A stretch of 64,000 nt of DNA, from positions 1 to 64,000 of the forward strand of contig NZ_CAKKNS010000007.1 in assembly GCF_918814575.1 (NCBI RefSeq), in the 5' to 3' direction. The DNA comes from Periweissella fabaria (GTDB taxonomy: Bacteria > Bacillota > Bacilli > Lactobacillales > Lactobacillaceae). Every line of letters starts with the position of its first letter. Position 1 is the first letter of the stretch. Made by a program: the position numbers and the translations under genes. The notes beneath the pieces were generated by a model. The model was not told the DNA's origin. It did not search any database and saw nothing but the letters and a program-made list of their open reading frames with translations. Shown piece by piece: positions 25,400-33,665 of this stretch.

Positions 25400-25420
25400 G
25401 TTCGACTCCCTCCGGACGCA
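25400..25420 (+). repeat. attR core (21 bp)
   Basis: This is the second copy of the tRNA-Arg 3' end. It is not preceded by tRNA sequence and is followed by the original tRNA terminator. Confidence 0.93.
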
Positions 25421-25427
25421 CTAATTA

Positions 25428-25468
25428 ACACCTTGTAATTGATTAATTTCGGTTACAAGGTGTTTTTT
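25428..25468 (+). terminator. Original terminator of tRNA-Arg, displaced by the element
   Basis: AACACCTTGTAA/TTACAAGGTGTT with a 14-base loop is followed by TTTTAA. It lies eight bases after attR, so before integration it would have followed the tRNA. Confidence 0.85.
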
Positions 25469-25639
25469 AATGTTATTGTTTTTTTAAGAGACAAATAACT
25501 TGATAACTTGAATAAATGGGCCTATTTTATGTAAAATTGTTGAAGGTATTTTTAGTATAGAACGCTTGATGTGCTATACTTATTCAAAAGGTAACTTGGC
25601 AAAACAAGTTAGTAAAATTGGATTACGAAGGGATTATTT

Positions 25640-27340
25640 ATGAATAGTGGACCTTTACGTGTAATTATAGGGATTGTAATCGTTGCAATCGTTGTATACG
25701 TGGTAATTTTTGTGATGCAACGCACCACAACGAAGCAAGTTAAAGCATTACAAGATAAAAAACAAAAATTAATGGAATTAGACACGAAGTTAAGTTTGGT
25801 TGAAGGTAAAAAACTTAGCCTAACGGGTCAATCTTTAAAACGCTTTGATGATTTACAAACAGAATATAAACAGATTGAAAAGGTTGATTTTAAAGCATTT
25901 GATCAGAAGGCCGAAGATGTGCTTTTTGAAAGTAAAGGTTGGAATGTCGTTAAAGCCAAGCAAAGTTTAAAAAATTTAAATGACTTACTTGATCAAATTG
26001 CAGGTCATATTGTTGATGTTCGTCAAGGAATTGAAGCCTTACAACGGATGGATGCTGAACACCGCGAGGCTGTTAAAAAATTAGAAGTTGAATACCAAAC
26101 GCTGCGTAAAACATTGTTAACTCGTAATTTTGAATTTGGTGAATCAATTGATAAATTAGAAGAAATGTTAGCAAGTTTAGAAGATGATTTTGATGAATTT
26201 ACACATTTAACAGAGCAAGGTGATCATACAGCCGCTTCGGATATTTATACGCAATTACATACGGAGACGGAACGGTTAGAACGTATAATTGATCAGATTC
26301 CGATTGTTGAAAAACAAATCCAAACTGATTTTCCAGCCCAAATTAAAGAATTAGAAGCGGCTTTTCAACAATTAACGGCGGATGGATACTTGTTCCCTAA
26401 CAAACGTTTAGCCACAGAAATTGCAGGTGTTGAAACTAGTCGGGTAATTACTAATAATATGTTACGTGATTTAGCCATTGATGATGCAGCTGCTAATACT
26501 GAAGTTATCTCTCAACAAATTGATAACTTGTATGCACAATTTCAAGTTGAAATGGACGCTAAAAAAGAAGTCGGTCATACTAAAAAGCAGATTGAAACAT
26601 TCATTAATCATGCCCGGCATCAAAATCATTTACTAATGATTGAACTTGATCGTATCGGCCAACGGTATATTTTAACTGATCATGAAGAGGCAAAAACACA
26701 AGAATTTGCGCAACAAATTAAACAAATTGAAACGGACTATCGTCAAACGGTGCTTGATATCCAATTTGGTAAAGCGATTTATAGTCAAATTGGTGAACAA
26801 TTTGAAAAGTTTGAAGATGATTTAACTGATGTTGAAGAAAAACAACAAGACATTTGGGAAGCCCTTCAAGGACTTAAAGATCGTGAAAAAGATGCCCAAA
26901 AGCAATTTGAAAAAGCCGCTTTTTCCGTTCGTGATATCAAACGTGAAGTTGAACATTGGAATTTACCAGGGTTACCAAGTGATTACCGCCATCTTTATGA
27001 ACGAATCATTAATCAAATTGATCGCCTTGATCGTGCTTTACAAAATTCACATATCAATATGAACGAAATAAAGACACAACTAGATAGCATTCAAGCGGAT
27101 ATTGTGACCTTGAAACATGCGACTGACCGGTTATACTATGATGCACGATTTGCTGAACAACTATTTCAATCATCAAATCGTTATCGAATGAATGACCGAG
27201 CAATTTCAGAGGCATACAATGAAGCTTTAATGGCTTATCAAAATCATTTTGATTTTGCACATGCTCGTGAAATTTTAGGTGCGGCACTTGAACAAGTCGA
27301 GCCGGGTATTCAAGAAAAAATTAGTGCACAATTAGATTAA
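25640..27340 (+). CDS. ezrA: Septation ring formation regulator EzrA
   Basis: EzrA is a membrane-anchored spectrin-like protein that regulates FtsZ ring placement. The 566-aa protein has one N-terminal membrane segment (about residues 7-26, VIIGIVIVAIVVYVVIFVM) with the bulk in the cytoplasm. Long helical coiled-coil repeats fill residues 30-560. Length and topology match the family. A TATACT-like -10 lies about 60 bases upstream. It is the first host gene to the right of the element and is closed by its own terminator. Confidence 0.94.
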   Translation: MNSGPLRVIIGIVIVAIVVYVVIFVMQRTTTKQVKALQDKKQKLMELDTKLSLVEGKKLSLTGQSLKRFDDLQTEYKQIEKVDFKAFDQKAEDVLFESKGWNVVKAKQSLKNLNDLLDQIAGHIVDVRQGIEALQRMDAEHREAVKKLEVEYQTLRKTLLTRNFEFGESIDKLEEMLASLEDDFDEFTHLTEQGDHTAASDIYTQLHTETERLERIIDQIPIVEKQIQTDFPAQIKELEAAFQQLTADGYLFPNKRLATEIAGVETSRVITNNMLRDLAIDDAAANTEVISQQIDNLYAQFQVEMDAKKEVGHTKKQIETFINHARHQNHLLMIELDRIGQRYILTDHEEAKTQEFAQQIKQIETDYRQTVLDIQFGKAIYSQIGEQFEKFEDDLTDVEEKQQDIWEALQGLKDREKDAQKQFEKAAFSVRDIKREVEHWNLPGLPSDYRHLYERIINQIDRLDRALQNSHINMNEIKTQLDSIQADIVTLKHATDRLYYDARFAEQLFQSSNRYRMNDRAISEAYNEALMAYQNHFDFAHAREILGAALEQVEPGIQEKISAQLD

Positions 27341-27363
27341 ATAATTTAAGTTATAACGTGACA

Positions 27364-27405
27364 AACGACTAAATTCGATGCAGAAGGTAGTCGTTTTCGT
27401 TTGTT
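27364..27405 (+). terminator. ezrA terminator
   Basis: AAACGACTA/TAGTCGTTT with a loop of about 17 bases is followed by a T-rich stretch. It precedes the chosen start of the next gene. Confidence 0.75.
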
Positions 27406-27419
27406 TAAGAGGTTTTAAA

Positions 27420-28655
27420 ATGGAATTTCATGGAAAGGTACGCGAAATTGTACCATACGATCATCGGCGACATACGGGTGGTTATGGGTTTATTAATAGT
27501 GATGATAATCAATCAATTTTTTTCTTACTTGCTTGGGCTAATTATCAACCAGTTCAAGTTGGTGATTGGGTTGAATTTGAAACAGAATACGATGAAAATC
27601 AGCGGATACATGCTAATCCAGTTGCCCGGGATGAAGATAAACTGATTAAGAATGTGAAACAAGCTTTAACGCGTGGCGGTTATAAAACAGCACGTAAAAA
27701 ATTACCAGTTCCGGGAGTCACGGCAATTAATACTAACATGGCGACCGCATATGAAAATTTAAATGTGTTACAAAATAAATTTGGTGCCGATAATGATGTC
27801 CCACCTGCTTCAATGCTATCAACTATTAATGAATGGATTTCCTTAATAGTTGAATTAAGTAGTAAATTTGAAGATGAAAAGACGCTACAAGCAATTTTAA
27901 TCAAACGGAATTTATTACCAAAACCACAACAACTTGAAGAACTGCAAAATTTACAAGTGATGATTCGTAAAATGAATTATGAGCAGCGTGGTCGCTATTA
28001 TGGTGTTCGTGGTGAACAAATTGTACAAGCAAAACTTGAACAACACCATTTGGCATATATCAAAAATCCGACGCTACCAGAGTTTGATTCAAATGGGAAT
28101 GTTGTGGGAGCAACGGAAATTGATTTTATTGTTATTTCAATGTTTGGTATTCATGTTTTAGAAGTAAAAAATTACGGTGCTAATAAAAATCAGGAACAAA
28201 AATTAACAATTAGTAGAGATGGTCAATGGCAACGAATTGGGGCGCCACAGGAAAATGTTACTAATCAAAATGATTTACATATTGCTGCAGTTGAAGGGGT
28301 ATTGTTTGGCTCAAAGCAATTAAAAGATGTTGCACCAGTTAAGTTATTAACAACCCCTGTTTTTGTTATTCCCAATGAAAATGTCGAGATTGCCAATTAC
28401 TCAGCTGAACATGTTGTACGGGTCGGATTATTATATGACACGCTTGTCCATGATGTTCGCAAGACACGCCAAGTGGTTTTAGAAAATGATGAAATTGCCA
28501 AGATTATTGGGGTTCTGAAAGAAGCCCTTGAAGAAAATCGTGAATTTCAATATTTTTTACCGAATGAAGCATTTTTAAGTGATGCATATGAACTAGAACG
28601 GCGGTATAATATTGCTCAATATATCTATGAGCAAAGGGAACAAATATATCAATAA
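27420..28655 (+). CDS. Cold-shock-like domain fused to a NERD nuclease domain
   Basis: The 411-aa protein has an N-terminal OB/cold-shock-like stretch (FHGKVREIVPYDHRRHTGGYGFINSDDNQSIFF, about residues 3-65) and a helical middle. A NERD domain follows (about 190-310) with the PD-(D/E)xK-like residues EIDFIVISMFGIHVLEVKNY (D and E-x-K). This predicts a nucleic-acid-binding nuclease or a protein acting on RNA/DNA ends. The start at 27420 follows AAGAGG by six bases; a longer frame from 27378 begins inside the ezrA terminator. It lies 29 bases before a small conserved gene. The biological role is not known. Confidence 0.78.
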   Translation: MEFHGKVREIVPYDHRRHTGGYGFINSDDNQSIFFLLAWANYQPVQVGDWVEFETEYDENQRIHANPVARDEDKLIKNVKQALTRGGYKTARKKLPVPGVTAINTNMATAYENLNVLQNKFGADNDVPPASMLSTINEWISLIVELSSKFEDEKTLQAILIKRNLLPKPQQLEELQNLQVMIRKMNYEQRGRYYGVRGEQIVQAKLEQHHLAYIKNPTLPEFDSNGNVVGATEIDFIVISMFGIHVLEVKNYGANKNQEQKLTISRDGQWQRIGAPQENVTNQNDLHIAAVEGVLFGSKQLKDVAPVKLLTTPVFVIPNENVEIANYSAEHVVRVGLLYDTLVHDVRKTRQVVLENDEIAKIIGVLKEALEENREFQYFLPNEAFLSDAYELERRYNIAQYIYEQREQIYQ

Positions 28656-28684
28656 TATGATTGAATGTACGGAAGGTGAGAGAA

Positions 28685-29122
28685 ATGATTTTTAAAAAGA
28701 AGACGGAAGAAACAACGTCTGGTGGACAAAATGATGAGTTACGCGATCTATATTTAGTTGAAGTACAACAAATGGTTACAGAAGCAATTGAAGAACGCTT
28801 TGGCACATCGGTTGTAGTATTTCCAACTTTTTCATGGACAGAAGGGGCTTTGACAGCTGATTTTATTGCTTACCGAAGCTTTGCTGCCCGAGTACAAGTT
28901 ATCTTTAAGACTAAGGACCATCAAGAACAAGGCGAACTTAAAATTTTATTAGGGGTCGGTCCATTATGGGAAGAGTTAAGTGGCTTATTAGAAACCGAAT
29001 TACGGCGTGAAGTTGGTAAGGAATTTACGCAAGCTAATTTAAATAAAACGCTTGAGTTAGCAGATCATTATTTTGAATGGCGCTTAACACCAGATCAAAA
29101 AACTAAATTTGGTAAAAATTAA
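28685..29122 (+). CDS. Conserved hypothetical protein (145 aa)
   Basis: I cannot name a family. It has a charged N-terminus (MIFKKKTEETTSGG) and a compact alpha/beta part (VVVFPTFSWTEGALTADFIAYRSFAARVQVIFKTKD, about residues 39-74), followed by an acidic helical region (WEELSGLLETELRREVGKEFT). GGAAGGTGAG precedes the ATG at 28685; an in-frame TTG at 28661 is less likely. It probably shares a transcript with the CSD-NERD gene. Confidence 0.65.
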   Translation: MIFKKKTEETTSGGQNDELRDLYLVEVQQMVTEAIEERFGTSVVVFPTFSWTEGALTADFIAYRSFAARVQVIFKTKDHQEQGELKILLGVGPLWEELSGLLETELRREVGKEFTQANLNKTLELADHYFEWRLTPDQKTKFGKN

Positions 29123-29170
29123 TTGTTGTAATAAATTTTGACTATGCTATAATTAATAGTATAGTCATTT

Positions 29171-29243
29171 GGAAGATTAGCTCAGTTGGGAGAGCATCTG
29201 CCTTACAAGCAGAGGGTCACAGGTTCGAGCCCTGTATCTTCCA
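29171..29243 (+). tRNA. tRNA-Val (anticodon TAC)
   Basis: The acceptor GGAAGAT pairs with ATCTTCC and the discriminator is A29243. The anticodon stem TCTGC/GCAGA holds CTTACAA (anticodon TAC). CCA is not encoded. Its promoter is TTGTAA (29126-29131)-N16-TATAAT (29148-29153). Confidence 0.96.
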
Positions 29244-29270
29244 TCAAATAAAAGCATTTGCTTTACAAGT

Positions 29271-29305
29271 GAAGCTAGATTCGCAATGCGGGTCTAGCTT
29301 TTTTG
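29271..29305 (+). terminator. tRNA-Val terminator
   Basis: AAGCTAGA/TCTAGCTT with a 13-base loop is followed by TTTTTG. Confidence 0.85.
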
Positions 29306-29391
29306 TTTGCAATTACCTGATGAGTTATCAATACAAACCGTTAGGTAGTTTTAAAATGGTTATTTGGAATTAAAAATAAGAAGGTTAAGAC

Positions 29392-30288
29392 ATGACAACT
29401 GATTTAATGCAAAAGTTTCCAACAATTGAAATTTTAAAAGATGAAGCCTTAAATAAATATACGCATACTAAAATTGGTGGTCCGGCTGATTGGTTGGCGT
29501 TTCCAACGACGGTTGCTGAAACTAAACTTTTGGTTGATTATGCACGAGAAGTTCAATTACCATTAACCGTTTTAGGAAATTCATCAAATTTAATTATTAA
29601 AGATGGTGGTATTCGTGGCTTAGTGTTAATGATGACAAAACTCCTTGGAATTGAACGTCAAGGGGATGAAATTGCTGCCATGGCGGGTGAATTAACGATT
29701 GCAACATCCGAGTTTGCCTATCAAGAAGGGTTAACTGGTCTTGAATGGGCCGCAGGAATTCCTGGCTCAATTGGGGGGGCAATTTTTATGAATGCCGGTG
29801 CATATGGTGGTGAAACCAAAGATGTTATGAGTAAAGTCGATGTCTTAACGCGTGCTGGTGAATTTAAGACGTATACTCTTGATGAAGCTCAATTAGCTTA
29901 TCGGGATAGTATTATGCAACATAATCATGATGTTGTTTTACGAGCTTACTTTGCTTTGCAACCAGGTGATAAAGTAGCAATTCGGGCTGTTATGGATGAT
30001 TTTAATTTTCGCCGGGCCTCAAAACAACCATTAGAATTACCATCAGCAGGTTCAACATTTAAGCGGCCAGTTGGTTATTTTGCCGGTAAATTAATTATGG
30101 AAGCTGATTTACAAGGATTCCGGGTTGGTGGTGCTGAAGTATCTACAAAACATGCTGGGTTTGTCGTTAATATTGATAATGCTAGTGCTAATGACTTTTT
30201 AGCTGTAATTAGACACGTTCAGGTAACTGTGTGGGCAAAAGATCAAGTCCGTCTTGAAACGGAAGTCCGGATATTAGGTGACGATTAA
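29392..30288 (+). CDS. murB: UDP-N-acetylenolpyruvoylglucosamine reductase
   Basis: MurB makes UDP-MurNAc by reducing the enolpyruvyl group with NADPH, using FAD. The 298-aa protein has the FAD-binding KYTHTKIGGPADWLAFP and LGNSSNLIIKDGGIRG, GIPGSIGGAIFMNAGAYGGE (about residues 122-141), the catalytic Ser in PSAGSTFKRP (about 220-229) and the C-terminal Glu in RLETEVRILG. It is a single gene. It now lacks an obvious own terminator: the 16-bp start of one (30294-30309) is followed by an insertion-sequence end. Confidence 0.97.
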   Translation: MTTDLMQKFPTIEILKDEALNKYTHTKIGGPADWLAFPTTVAETKLLVDYAREVQLPLTVLGNSSNLIIKDGGIRGLVLMMTKLLGIERQGDEIAAMAGELTIATSEFAYQEGLTGLEWAAGIPGSIGGAIFMNAGAYGGETKDVMSKVDVLTRAGEFKTYTLDEAQLAYRDSIMQHNHDVVLRAYFALQPGDKVAIRAVMDDFNFRRASKQPLELPSAGSTFKRPVGYFAGKLIMEADLQGFRVGGAEVSTKHAGFVVNIDNASANDFLAVIRHVQVTVWAKDQVRLETEVRILGDD

Positions 30289-30293
30289 AAAGT

Positions 30294-30309
30294 AAAAGAC
30301 TAAAATGAA
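30294..30309 (+). repeat. 16-bp direct repeat flanking the accessory cassette, copy 1
   Basis: AAAAGACTAAAATGAA is identical to 33554-33569. The second copy is the left arm of an intact terminator. Confidence 0.75.
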
Positions 30310-30450
30310 CCGCCCCCATAAATTGGATGGTATGATTCTGGAATTCAACCAGAATCATGCCATCCAATTTTTCTTTAATCAGTTTATGGTTATAGTAATT
30401 TATAGATTCGATAATCCCTAATTCATCAAATGGTTGATATTGCTCTTAGT
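30307..30450 (-). pseudogene. Remnant of an IS3-family transposase (C-terminal end)
   Basis: Minus-strand translation from about 30450 reads QYQPFDELGIIESINYYNHK and continues LIKEKLDGMILVEFQ. This resembles the last 35 residues of IS3-family transposases (pattern Y..F.EL...I..YIDYYNN.RI..KL.G..PVEFR). The adjacent TGAACCGCCCCC (30306-30317) looks like the terminal inverted repeat of such elements. No upstream part of the transposase is present. The rest of the interval 30289-30584 holds the terminator of the next gene and nothing else I can name. Confidence 0.7.
30320..30370. repeat. 21-bp inverted repeat in the IS remnant
   Basis: The arms at 30320-30340 and 30350-30370 are complementary except for one G-T position; the loop has nine bases. 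The right arm runs into a T-rich stretch, so it may now serve as the murB terminator. Confidence 0.8.
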
Positions 30451-30511
30451 GAACTGTGCACACTTTTAATGTTCCAACTAAGAACGGTTTCACTTTTTGC
30501 TAAAAATATAT

Positions 30512-30546
30512 AAAAAAACCTCGAGTGGATTTACTCCAACTCGAGG
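30512..30546 (-). terminator. Terminator of the secreted-protein gene
   Basis: On the minus strand CCTCGAGT/ACTCGAGG with a 12-base loop is followed by seven T. Confidence 0.9.
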
Positions 30547-30584
30547 GTGCAGTGTACGCTAGAATTTTTACATTAGAATACTTT

Positions 30585-33224
30585 TTAATATTGGTTCCAA
30601 ATCTGATTTCCATTCCAGTCCACTGCTTTGTAAGCAATGGCTTTGTAGGCATATTGCACTTTTTGCATGTTTGATAGTCCTTGTGCTAAGCCATTGTATG
30701 AACCAACGCCATGGTATGAATCTAAGACGTTGATATTGTCACCGTATCGGAAGTCTTGATCCATTGATAGTACAGTAACCGCGTGATCTGCGGAATCATT
30801 AGTACCGGCAGCACGCACCAGTAACGTTACAAAATAACCTTGGCTACGCCATTGTTGAATTTGATTAGCCACCATGACACCTTTATTATAACCTAAGCCG
30901 TAGCCAAAGTAAGTTGAGCCAACGGGAATGAAATTTTGTTGACCGCTAAATAAACCAAGTTGTTGATTAGTTTGGGCAATTACATTACTTACTTGACTCA
31001 TACTAACGGCGGCGTAATCACCAACTGAACCTAATGATTGTTGATTGTAGCGCGTAACACCTTGTGATACATCTAAACCACCCGTTTGGATATTCCAAGC
31101 CTTAGCGGCCACATCGGATACTTTAAAACCATCAGGTAACAACCCGGCTAATTTCATGGCATTCGCTAACGCATTTTCAGTACAACCAGCTGCTACGAAG
31201 TTTGTTCTACCGTAACTGTGAGTGTTGGCTTGGTCGGTAATCTTAAAGTTATATGTTTTTCCACCAATGTTAAAACTATTTTGACGTGCCCCTGCTAAAA
31301 ATTGAGCGGAGTAATCGTTATCGTGCCAACGGTTATACGCTAAAATCAAACTGTTAATCGCTTGTTTTAATTCAGCATTGTTTTGATTAACTGTTGCGTT
31401 ATCGGCATCTTGATTGTGATAAACATCAACGGCTTTAGCTAATACATTATTCATATTTTGGTAGGTATAATTGCGATATAACCACCCATGAACCGCTTGA
31501 GCCTGACGAATGGTTGTTAGTAAATTGTTACGAGTTGTACTATCAGCACCAGTTGATTTAATGAGACGATTTTTAGCAGTTGTTAATTGATTGATAGCGT
31601 CTTGGTTTTGTGCATCACTGTGTCGGTCAGCATGATAAAAATCAACAATTTGGTATAACTTGTCATTGAAGGCGTCTCCGCTATCTTTTGTATAATGGTT
31701 TAAATCAATATTTTGTAATTGATGAATGTAATCAACTAATTGAATTTCAGAGGGAATAGTTACCAATGATGCTTGGGTATCACGCAAACGGTTAACCGCA
31801 GTTACTAAAGTACCTGAATCAGCTTTTTCTTCAGCTAACTTTTGTAAAGAATAGGCCGCATCTTTATAAGGTTGCGCGGTTACTTTGGTATATTGCCAAG
31901 TTTGTGCATCAATGGCTGTATTGTAATAATTGGCGAGTTTTTGACTATCCCAACGTAAGTTAGCAATACCATCATTGACTTGAGCGTAACTTTGGTTAAT
32001 GTCATTCATACTTCGATTAATTGAATGATAAGTGTTAACCGCTTTATCGAGTTGTTTACTAAAATAACTAGCACTGTAATCAGTGTATACAGCTAAAACA
32101 CGTTTTTGTTGCACGTGTAAGTAATCTTGAAGCTGCTGTGCTTGGTCAACAATAGTATGATCAATTGTCAAAGCTGCTTGAGCATCACGAACGGCATTTA
32201 TTGCATTGAGTAATGTGACACTGTTTTGCGCATTTTTAGCTAAATTAGCTAATGTGTTTACTTTAGTAGTGAAATTATCGCGACTGGCTTGCGTGTAATT
32301 GCTCAAATCAACAGCTTTGGCCTGGTTAACATAATTTGCCAAGTTACTGGCATCAATTTGAAGTTGGCTAATACCATTGTTCAAAGCACCGTAGCCACTG
32401 TAAATTTGATCATCAGTTAAAGTTGGCTGTTGAGTTGTTTTAACGGCGGTGGCTAAGCCAGCTCTGAAAATATCAGCTGAGGCTTGTGTATAAACGGCCA
32501 AGACGCGCTTTTGATTAATGGTAACGTAATCCGTGAAGTCTTTTTTTAATTTGGGATCAGCCGTTGGTGTAGCTGGCTGAGTCGTTCGATGCGCTTGGTC
32601 AATTGTCAAAGCTGCTTGAGCATCACGAACGGCATTTATTGCATTGAGTAATGTGACACTGTTTTGCGCATTTTTAGCTAAATTAGCTAATGTGTTTACT
32701 TTAGTAGTGAAATTATCGCGACTGGCTTGCGTGTAATTGCTCAAATCAACAGCTTTGGCCTGGTTAACATAATTTGCCAAGTTACTGGCATCAATTTGAA
32801 GTTGGCTAATACCATTGTTCAAAGCACCGTAGCCACTGTAAATTTGATCATCAGTTAAAGTTGGCTGTTGAGTTGTTTTAACGGCGGTGGCTAAGCCAGC
32901 TCTGAAAATATCAGCTGAGGCTTGTGTATAAACGGCCAAGACGCGCTTTTGATTAATGGTAACGTAATCCGTGAAGGCTTGTTTTAATTTGGAATCAGCC
33001 GTTGATGTAGTGGTAGCTTTTTCTTTGGCTTGATTAGTTAATGCATTCTGAGATTGTTGTGTGTTTTGAGCCGGTTTGGTACTTTGAGCAGCCGGGATAG
33101 TTTGATCAGCGTGAACGTGATTGTTTGAACTGATACCTACGCCTAGAAAACTAAGAGCAAGTAAACCTGCCACTACCCATTGTTTGCCACTTTTGTACAT
33201 TTTGAAGCGCTTTGAAGCATCCAT
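30585..33224 (-). CDS. Secreted repeat protein with a C39-like peptidase domain
   Basis: The 879-aa exported protein has the extended KxYKxGKxW-type signal (FKMYKSGKQWVVAGLLALSF, residues 7-26, then a VHADQ cleavage region). FIVAR-like helical modules of about 70 residues follow (pattern Y..AS...F...L); two 126-aa blocks are identical (about 83-208 and 229-354) and the later ones diverge to residue about 640. The C-terminal domain (about 650-870) looks papain/C39-like with Cys in AAGCTENALANAM, His in ADHAVTVLSMD and Asp in NVLDSYHG. No LPXTG or wall-binding repeat is seen. It may be an adhesin or cell-surface peptidase acting on envelope or host proteins. It lies in an accessory cassette with an IS remnant. 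Confidence 0.8.
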   Translation of the reverse strand: MDASKRFKMYKSGKQWVVAGLLALSFLGVGISSNNHVHADQTIPAAQSTKPAQNTQQSQNALTNQAKEKATTTSTADSKLKQAFTDYVTINQKRVLAVYTQASADIFRAGLATAVKTTQQPTLTDDQIYSGYGALNNGISQLQIDASNLANYVNQAKAVDLSNYTQASRDNFTTKVNTLANLAKNAQNSVTLLNAINAVRDAQAALTIDQAHRTTQPATPTADPKLKKDFTDYVTINQKRVLAVYTQASADIFRAGLATAVKTTQQPTLTDDQIYSGYGALNNGISQLQIDASNLANYVNQAKAVDLSNYTQASRDNFTTKVNTLANLAKNAQNSVTLLNAINAVRDAQAALTIDHTIVDQAQQLQDYLHVQQKRVLAVYTDYSASYFSKQLDKAVNTYHSINRSMNDINQSYAQVNDGIANLRWDSQKLANYYNTAIDAQTWQYTKVTAQPYKDAAYSLQKLAEEKADSGTLVTAVNRLRDTQASLVTIPSEIQLVDYIHQLQNIDLNHYTKDSGDAFNDKLYQIVDFYHADRHSDAQNQDAINQLTTAKNRLIKSTGADSTTRNNLLTTIRQAQAVHGWLYRNYTYQNMNNVLAKAVDVYHNQDADNATVNQNNAELKQAINSLILAYNRWHDNDYSAQFLAGARQNSFNIGGKTYNFKITDQANTHSYGRTNFVAAGCTENALANAMKLAGLLPDGFKVSDVAAKAWNIQTGGLDVSQGVTRYNQQSLGSVGDYAAVSMSQVSNVIAQTNQQLGLFSGQQNFIPVGSTYFGYGLGYNKGVMVANQIQQWRSQGYFVTLLVRAAGTNDSADHAVTVLSMDQDFRYGDNINVLDSYHGVGSYNGLAQGLSNMQKVQYAYKAIAYKAVDWNGNQIWNQY
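32161..32538 (-). repeat. 378-bp duplicated segment, copy A
   Basis: I find no difference on reading this against 32599-32976 (offset 438 bp). It encodes one of two identical 126-residue blocks of the secreted protein; the linker between copies differs. Confidence 0.88.
32599..32976 (-). repeat. 378-bp duplicated segment, copy B
   Basis: Second copy of the block at 32161-32538, encoding the N-terminal-proximal module of the secreted protein. Confidence 0.88.
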
Positions 33225-33552
33225 ACTATTTCCGCCTTTAATTTAAAATTTATAGTTAATTAATCTATTTAAATATAGCATACTTAAATAGCAATTACAT
33301 TTAACTTTATTACAATAATTTTAACAAATAATATTTTTTATAGTTCGGGTACAAAAATAGCGAATGTAGATGATTAACATAATTTGATAATTATTTATCA
33401 CGCTAATCCACTGAATAGAACCCTAATAAATTCAATACGTTACCTTAAAAAATTTAAGACGTTAAAAGACGATTAGCAAAAGCTTGAGAAAAAATGGGAA
33501 TTTTACAAAAAATGTTTTGGGAAAGCAATTGATAATCTGTTGGGATTGTATA
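33225..33552. other. Non-coding stretch upstream of the secreted-protein gene
   Basis: It is AT-rich and should carry the minus-strand promoter of the secreted-protein gene. I see no gene. It is bounded on the right by a terminator with no plus-strand gene in front of it. Confidence 0.5.
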
Positions 33553-33592
33553 AAAAAGACTAAAATGAAGATGTCATTTTAGTCTTTTTTTG
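33553..33592. terminator. Isolated bidirectional terminator
   Basis: AAAAGACTAAAATGA/TCATTTTAGTCTTTT with a five-base loop and flanking A- and T-runs. Its left arm includes the second copy of the 16-bp repeat (33554-33569), so it may be the former murB terminator. Confidence 0.88.
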
Positions 33593-33665
33593 CGGCATAT
33601 TTTAAATAAGCCTTAAGAATATGCTAAAATTAAGAAGTATAAATAAATTGACAGGGGGAAACTAA

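Larger units (their letters stand above)
13366..25420. mobile_element. 12-kb integrative element in tRNA-Arg, satellite (PICI)-like, integrase broken
   Basis: The element is bounded by 21-bp direct repeats, one being the 3' end of tRNA-Arg. Order from the right end: integrase and CI-like repressor on the plus strand; then divergent Cro-like gene, small DNA-binding proteins, primase and SF3 helicase on the minus strand; then an AbiF accessory gene, small membrane proteins and a long repeat-rich stretch. This is the int-stl / str-xis-pri-rep layout known from staphylococcal pathogenicity islands and other Gram-positive PICIs. No terminase, capsid, portal, lysis, conjugation or relaxase gene is visible. 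The integrase has an internal stop, so present mobility is doubtful. The PICI assignment is inference from layout. Confidence 0.85.
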
